This document shows positions 59,233 to 64,000 of a stretch of DNA of 64,000 nucleotides, piece by piece. The position numbers were made by a program, and so were the translations under genes. Where the stretch lies: the NCBI GenBank assembly GCA_023259675.1, contig JALRGT010000001.1:1-64000 (forward strand). The letters run 5' to 3'. The notes beneath the pieces were generated by a model that was not told where the DNA came from, did not search any database, and was given only the letters and a program-made list of their open reading frames with translations. Each line of letters begins with the position of its first letter. Positions within the stretch are counted from its first letter, which is position 1. The DNA comes from Flavobacterium sp. (lineage in GTDB: Bacteria; Bacteroidota; Bacteroidia; Flavobacteriales; Flavobacteriaceae).

Positions 59233-61275
59233 TTGTACTTTAGAACGGTGAAAGTACTGCAATTTCCTTTGGCCCGAATTACAATCAGTTTTATACTGGG
59301 GATTTTATATGTATTTAATCAAAAACCAAGCTCTATTTTGCTTTTTGGAGTATTGATTCCAGCTGTCATTCTTTTTTGTTTTAGTTATTTTCTTCAAAAA
59401 AATAGTCCTAAAAAAGGGATTTATTTTGGTTTAACTACCTATTTTTTATCGTTCTGTTTGGGTTCTCTTACTCAATTTGCTCACACCGATTCTTATCAAG
59501 AAAGCAATTATACCCACAACAATATCGTTTTTGAAAAACCCCAATTAATTTCATTACACATTAAAGAAAAACTAAAAAACTCGATTTATTACGACCGCTA
59601 TATAGCCGAAATAAATCATATTGGCACTAAAAAATATTCAGGAAAAATCATTGTAAACTTCACTAAAGACAGCCTGAAAAATTCTTTGGTCAGTGGCTCT
59701 TCTCTTTATGTTTTTGGAAAATTGTATAAAAATAAAGCTCCAAATAATCCCAATCAATTTGACTACAGCAACTATTTAGCCCAAAAACAAATCTATGCCC
59801 AACTCTATTCTGACACCCAAAATTTACAAAATAGTACTGAATACAAAAAAGACATTTGGTATTACACTTCCAAATTAAGAAGTACTATCATCCATAATTT
59901 AGAGAAAACACATTTTAAAAAAGAAGAACTTAACGTAGCTCTTGCTTTAATATTGGGACAAAAACAAGATATTTCGCCTGAAATCATGCAAGAATATCAA
60001 TATGCAGGAGCCATACACATTTTGTCTGTTTCGGGTTTGCACATCGGATTGATATTGCTTTTTGTTAATTTTATTTTGAAACCAATCCCAAATACCAGAA
60101 AGGGTTCCATTCTTAAATTGATGTTGATCTTGATTTCTTTATCCTTATTTGGAATATTAGCGGGATTGGCGCCATCGATAGTCCGCTCAGTCACTATGTT
60201 TTCATTTGTGGCAATTGGACAACATTTAAGAAGAAGTGTCAATATTTACCACACCATATTGGTTTCTATGTTACTGATATTACTCTTTCAACCTTCATTT
60301 TTGTTTGATGTAGGTTTTCAATTGAGTTACACTGCCCTTTTTTTTATTATTTGGCTTCAACCTCTTTTAGCTTCAATTTGGACACCAAAACCAAGAGTAT
60401 TAAAATATATTTGGGGAATTCTTACGGTTTCATTTGCAGCACAAATTGGCACGTTGCCTTTGAGTATCTATTATTTCCATCAATTTCCGGGCTTGTTTTT
60501 TATTACCAATTTAGTTGTCATTCCATTATTAGGCTGCATAATGTTATTAGGCCTGCTAGTCATGACGTTGGCAAGCTTTCATTTTACTCCAATCTATCTT
60601 GTAAAACCATTTGAATGGAGTATTTATTCCCTAAATACATTTATCGAAAAAATTGCATCCTTTGAACAATTTATCATAAAAGATATTCCGTTCAATAGCT
60701 ATTTACTGCTTAGTACGTACTTATTAATCTTTAGTGGTATAATTTGGTTCAAAAAACCGAATTTTAACAGACTGGCTTTTACATTGGTGGCGATTATTAT
60801 TTGCCAAATCGCTTATATTCAAAGTCAATATAAAATAGAACAACAAAGCGAATGGATTGTTTTTAATGTAAAAAGAAACACTTTGATAACGAAACGAAAG
60901 GGTAAAAAGGTAACCATTTATTCTAGTGCTAGTATTTTACAAAAAAATCTAGCACTTAAATCCTATTTGTTGGGAAATTTTAGCTCTTCAAGGAACGTAA
61001 GCCAAATAAAAAATCTTTATTTTTTTAACGGAAACAAGATATTGCTTTTAGACAGCGTTGGTCTTTATTCCAAAAACATACATCCCGATATTATTGTTTT
61101 GACACAATCGCCCAAAATAAATATGGATCGTTTATTGACAACCCTTAAACCCAAAATGGTTGTTGCCGATGCGTCCAATTATAAAACAACACTAAAGAGT
61201 TGGGAGCTCAGCTGCAGAAAACAAAAAATCCCTTTTCACGTTACTGCAGAAAAGGGATACTATAAATTAAATTAA
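59233..61275 (+). CDS. ComEC/Rec2 family competence protein
   Basis: ALILGQKQDISPEIMQEYQYAGAIHILSVSGLHIGLI; polytopic. Start is TTG at 59233 or GTG at 59248. Confidence 0.92.
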   Translation: MYFRTVKVLQFPLARITISFILGILYVFNQKPSSILLFGVLIPAVILFCFSYFLQKNSPKKGIYFGLTTYFLSFCLGSLTQFAHTDSYQESNYTHNNIVFEKPQLISLHIKEKLKNSIYYDRYIAEINHIGTKKYSGKIIVNFTKDSLKNSLVSGSSLYVFGKLYKNKAPNNPNQFDYSNYLAQKQIYAQLYSDTQNLQNSTEYKKDIWYYTSKLRSTIIHNLEKTHFKKEELNVALALILGQKQDISPEIMQEYQYAGAIHILSVSGLHIGLILLFVNFILKPIPNTRKGSILKLMLILISLSLFGILAGLAPSIVRSVTMFSFVAIGQHLRRSVNIYHTILVSMLLILLFQPSFLFDVGFQLSYTALFFIIWLQPLLASIWTPKPRVLKYIWGILTVSFAAQIGTLPLSIYYFHQFPGLFFITNLVVIPLLGCIMLLGLLVMTLASFHFTPIYLVKPFEWSIYSLNTFIEKIASFEQFIIKDIPFNSYLLLSTYLLIFSGIIWFKKPNFNRLAFTLVAIIICQIAYIQSQYKIEQQSEWIVFNVKRNTLITKRKGKKVTIYSSASILQKNLALKSYLLGNFSSSRNVSQIKNLYFFNGNKILLLDSVGLYSKNIHPDIIVLTQSPKINMDRLLTTLKPKMVVADASNYKTTLKSWELSCRKQKIPFHVTAEKGYYKLN

Positions 61276-61281
61276 AATTCT

Positions 61282-61737
61282 TTATTTTTTCAGAATACCA
61301 TTGGCTACTGCCAACCAAGCCGTTGGCCCACCAGCTACATAACCTGTTTTTCCTAAACCTTGAAAATTCACCTTACCCTCTTTATTAGTTGCATTCGCAA
61401 AATAAATGGTTGGAAAACCTTGAATCCCAAAAGCTTGTTGCAATTCCCCGTTTTGCTGTTTGATTTCAGGTGTTTGCGGAGTTCTTCTTGGATAATCCAA
61501 TTCGACCAGAATAACGTTATCCGCAGCCCATTTGGCAAATTCATCCGTTTTTAAAACTTCTTTCTGTAATCGGATGCACCAACCACACCAATCACTACCT
61601 GTAAAAAACAACAATAAAGGTTTGTGCTCTTTATCGCCAAGCGCTATAGCCTCTTTAACGTCTGTGTGCCAATTTAATTCCTGCGCTTGAGTGCCTGACC
61701 CAACTATTAGCAACAAGAGTATCAGTATCTTTTTCAT
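61282..61737 (-). CDS. Thioredoxin family protein (secreted)
   Basis: Signal peptide; KPLLLFFTGSDWCGWCIRLQKEVL (WCxWC), QGFPTIYF. Confidence 0.93.
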   Translation of the reverse strand: MKKILILLLLIVGSGTQAQELNWHTDVKEAIALGDKEHKPLLLFFTGSDWCGWCIRLQKEVLKTDEFAKWAADNVILVELDYPRRTPQTPEIKQQNGELQQAFGIQGFPTIYFANATNKEGKVNFQGLGKTGYVAGGPTAWLAVANGILKK

Positions 61738-61783
61738 ATCTAATATTTTTTATTTCTTTTTAGCAAAAACAGTGCCCAAATAA

Positions 61784-63325
61784 TTATTTTACGCCGTGCA
61801 TTAATTTTTTCATCAATGGAGACAAAATTAGCATCAGTATTCCAGCTCCAATTGGAACAACTGTAAAGATAAGAAAAAATGTGGTCAAACTATATTGAGC
61901 CGTTATCGATTCAATCATTCCTCCCATGGAACCCGCCAACTTATTCCCCATACCAATGAATAAGTAATAAACCCCGAACATAATCCCAATCCAGGTTGCC
62001 GGAACCAGTTTACTTACATAAGATAATCCAACAGGAGAAATACATAATTCCCCTAGTGTATGCAATAAATAGGCTGCAATTAACCAAAACATACTTACTC
62101 TTACCACAGAATCGGTATTGATTCCAATACTGCCATACGCTAAAAAACCAAATCCCAATCCTAACAAAGCAAGCCCTAAACCAAATTTCATAGGTCCCGA
62201 GATATTATATTTACTTTCCCACCATTTGGAGAAAAAAGGCGCAAAAACGACAATAAACAAAGAGTTTAGAATCCCAAACCAAGTAGCCGGAACTTCCGTT
62301 TCTGTTGCATAATACTCTCTTCCTACTTTCCAAAGGACTATTCCCCAAATTATGATAAAACTTAGAGATAAAATCAGATTTCCAGCGGTAAATTCCTTTA
62401 TTGTTTTCGAAAAAAGTTTTAATAATACATAGGTAATTATCAATAAAGGTCCAATGGTCAAGACCGCATCCGTAATTTTAAAAATAGAAGCACTACTCCC
62501 AAACAATTCCCTTTGTGTAAATTTTTCCGCAAAAATTGTCATCGAACCACCGGCCTGTTCAAAGGCTGCCCAAAAGAAAATGGTAAACACCGAAAAAATT
62601 AATACCGCTATAATTCGATCGCGAATAATATAGCCAGGAACATTCTCTTTTGATGCTTTATCTTTTGATGCTTGTTTAGAAGCTGCCGTTGGTTTTAAAC
62701 CAATAGTTCCAAAGATATTTTGTGTGTAATAAAACTGTAACATTCCGAAAAACATAAAAATCCCTGCTAATCCGAAGCCCCAACTCCAAGAGATTTTTTC
62801 TCCAATATACCCACAAAGCATAATTCCTAAAAAAGCACCCGCATTAACGCCCATATAAAATAAAGAATAAGCTCCGTCTTTTTTTTCTGGATGACTTTCA
62901 TAGGCATTAGAAATTATTGAAGTCATATTAGGCTTAAACAATCCATTCCCCACAATAAGACAACCTATCCCAACATATAGAAAAAAAGGGGTCTCAACAG
63001 CCATTGCAGCATGACCACAAGTCATAATTATAGCTCCCAAAATTACAGCCCAACGATATCCTAAATAACGGTCGGCAATAAAACCTCCAATTACCGGCGT
63101 AAAATAGACAGTCATGGTATAAGATCCATACAAACCCATTGCTTCTTCGACACTCCAGGCCCAGCCTCCCTTAGCAATTGAACTGGTCAAAAACAATACT
63201 AATAGCGCTCTCATTCCATAATACGAAAAACGCTCCCACATTTCAGTAAAAAAAAGGACAAATAATCCGGCAGGATGCCCTAAAACCGTGTCTTTAAAAA
63301 ATGGATCAACAGTATCTTTATTCAT
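61784..63325 (-). CDS. Peptide MFS transporter (POT/PTR2 family)
   Basis: GHPAGLFVLFFTEMWERFSYYGMRALLVLFL, PTR2 signature region GNGLFKPNMTSIIS. Confidence 0.95.
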   Translation of the reverse strand: MNKDTVDPFFKDTVLGHPAGLFVLFFTEMWERFSYYGMRALLVLFLTSSIAKGGWAWSVEEAMGLYGSYTMTVYFTPVIGGFIADRYLGYRWAVILGAIIMTCGHAAMAVETPFFLYVGIGCLIVGNGLFKPNMTSIISNAYESHPEKKDGAYSLFYMGVNAGAFLGIMLCGYIGEKISWSWGFGLAGIFMFFGMLQFYYTQNIFGTIGLKPTAASKQASKDKASKENVPGYIIRDRIIAVLIFSVFTIFFWAAFEQAGGSMTIFAEKFTQRELFGSSASIFKITDAVLTIGPLLIITYVLLKLFSKTIKEFTAGNLILSLSFIIIWGIVLWKVGREYYATETEVPATWFGILNSLFIVVFAPFFSKWWESKYNISGPMKFGLGLALLGLGFGFLAYGSIGINTDSVVRVSMFWLIAAYLLHTLGELCISPVGLSYVSKLVPATWIGIMFGVYYLFIGMGNKLAGSMGGMIESITAQYSLTTFFLIFTVVPIGAGILMLILSPLMKKLMHGVK

Positions 63326-63337
63326 TATAAAATTAAT

Positions 63338-64000
63338 TTAGTTTGAAACTTCAAATTCGTTGTCTTCGGCTCCATGTGTTAACACTTTCAATTTTTTTAG
63401 AAAGACAATAATTAACAATCCGAAAAGCATACAAAAAATAGCAATTCCTGTAAAAATAGTATATTCTCCCAATTCAGATGCAGACTCTCCTAAAATACCT
63501 GCCAATTTATTTCCAAAACCAGTCATGGCGAAATAAATCCCCATCATTATTGAGCTGTATTTTGCCGGTGATAACTTGGTGATAAAAGACAATGAAACCG
63601 GAGAAGAGCAAAGTTCGCCAATAGTATGAAACAAATAGGCCAGTACCAACCAATACATTGCAGAAGACCCTTCGGTATCAAATTGTGCTGCAGCAGCAGT
63701 CATGAATAAAAACCCAAAACCCATAATCATCGTTCCTATTGCCATTTTAAACAAGGAAGAAGCTTCTTTATTCTTCAATTTCCTCTTCGCCCATATTGAT
63801 GCAACCCCAGTTCCCAAAATGATTATAAAGAAGGCATTCAAGGATTGAAACCAAGAAGCCGGCACCGTATTTCCAATTAAAGGCAATGAAAAGGACAACA
63901 CTCTATCTGTCTTTTCAGAAGTATAAATATTCATTAAACCACCCGCTTGCTCAAAAGCTCCCCAAAAAACGATTACAATCAAAAAAGACAATAATAAAAC
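63338..64000 (-). CDS. Peptide MFS transporter (POT), partial, 5' end beyond window
   Basis: FWGAFEQAGGLMNIYTSEKTDR and LAYLFHTIGELCSSPVSLSFITKLSPAK align with the neighbouring POT gene; frame is open to the window edge. Confidence 0.92.
   Translation of the reverse strand, partial: VLLLSFLIVIVFWGAFEQAGGLMNIYTSEKTDRVLSFSLPLIGNTVPASWFQSLNAFFIIILGTGVASIWAKRKLKNKEASSLFKMAIGTMIMGFGFLFMTAAAAQFDTEGSSAMYWLVLAYLFHTIGELCSSPVSLSFITKLSPAKYSSIMMGIYFAMTGFGNKLAGILGESASELGEYTIFTGIAIFCMLFGLLIIVFLKKLKVLTHGAEDNEFEVSN

Noticed and set aside
1-64000. CRISPR array, defence island, prophage or biosynthetic gene cluster
   Set aside because: No regularly spaced direct repeats, cas-like, integrase, transposase or NRPS/PKS-type ORFs seen.
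61784-64000. Tandem POT transporters as a novel operon
   Set aside because: Looks like ordinary duplicated peptide transporters, and the second gene is cut by the window edge.

Overview
64 kb of a low-GC Bacteroidetes chromosome, most like a Flavobacterium. This is judged from protein content and from -7 boxes of the TAnnTTTG type. The left ~24 kb is a sulfur-assimilation and methionine supercluster, mostly on the minus strand: metF 5' end, split metH, FNR-like reductase, siroheme synthesis, sulfite reductase with a HEPN-like tail, cysN/D/H, a TauE/SafE exporter, an Rrf2 regulator, metZ, osmC, thrA (AK-HSD), metX, metY and metK. The remaining 40 kb is mainly housekeeping: membrane and soluble pyrophosphatases, pdhB, etfBA, thyA, folA, menG/ubiE, porT, tamA-like, fbaA, accD, purH, mreBCD-mrdA-rodA, prc, surE, lpxB, comEC, and two POT transporters of which the last is cut by the window end. 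I saw no CRISPR array, rRNA, tRNA, prophage or transposase. The most interesting part is the regulatory DNA of the met genes (20.1-22.95 kb). It holds a canonical SAM-I riboswitch before metX, a structured S-box-like leader before metK, and two unannotated 22-codon ORFs (MIFNVCNMSKKVQDKSCGSTIA and MKEIKFTMCMSKQSFFCGYTIA). Each of these ORFs has the same promoter/palindrome upstream, an internal hairpin, a CTGCGGGTnnACTATTGCTTAA end, and a rho-independent terminator. Together they look like a trp-type transcription attenuator responding to Met and/or Cys. A third sORF-plus-terminator unit with a competing antiterminator lies between them and metX. Coordinates come from reading the sequence and the supplied ORF track; no database search or folding program was run.
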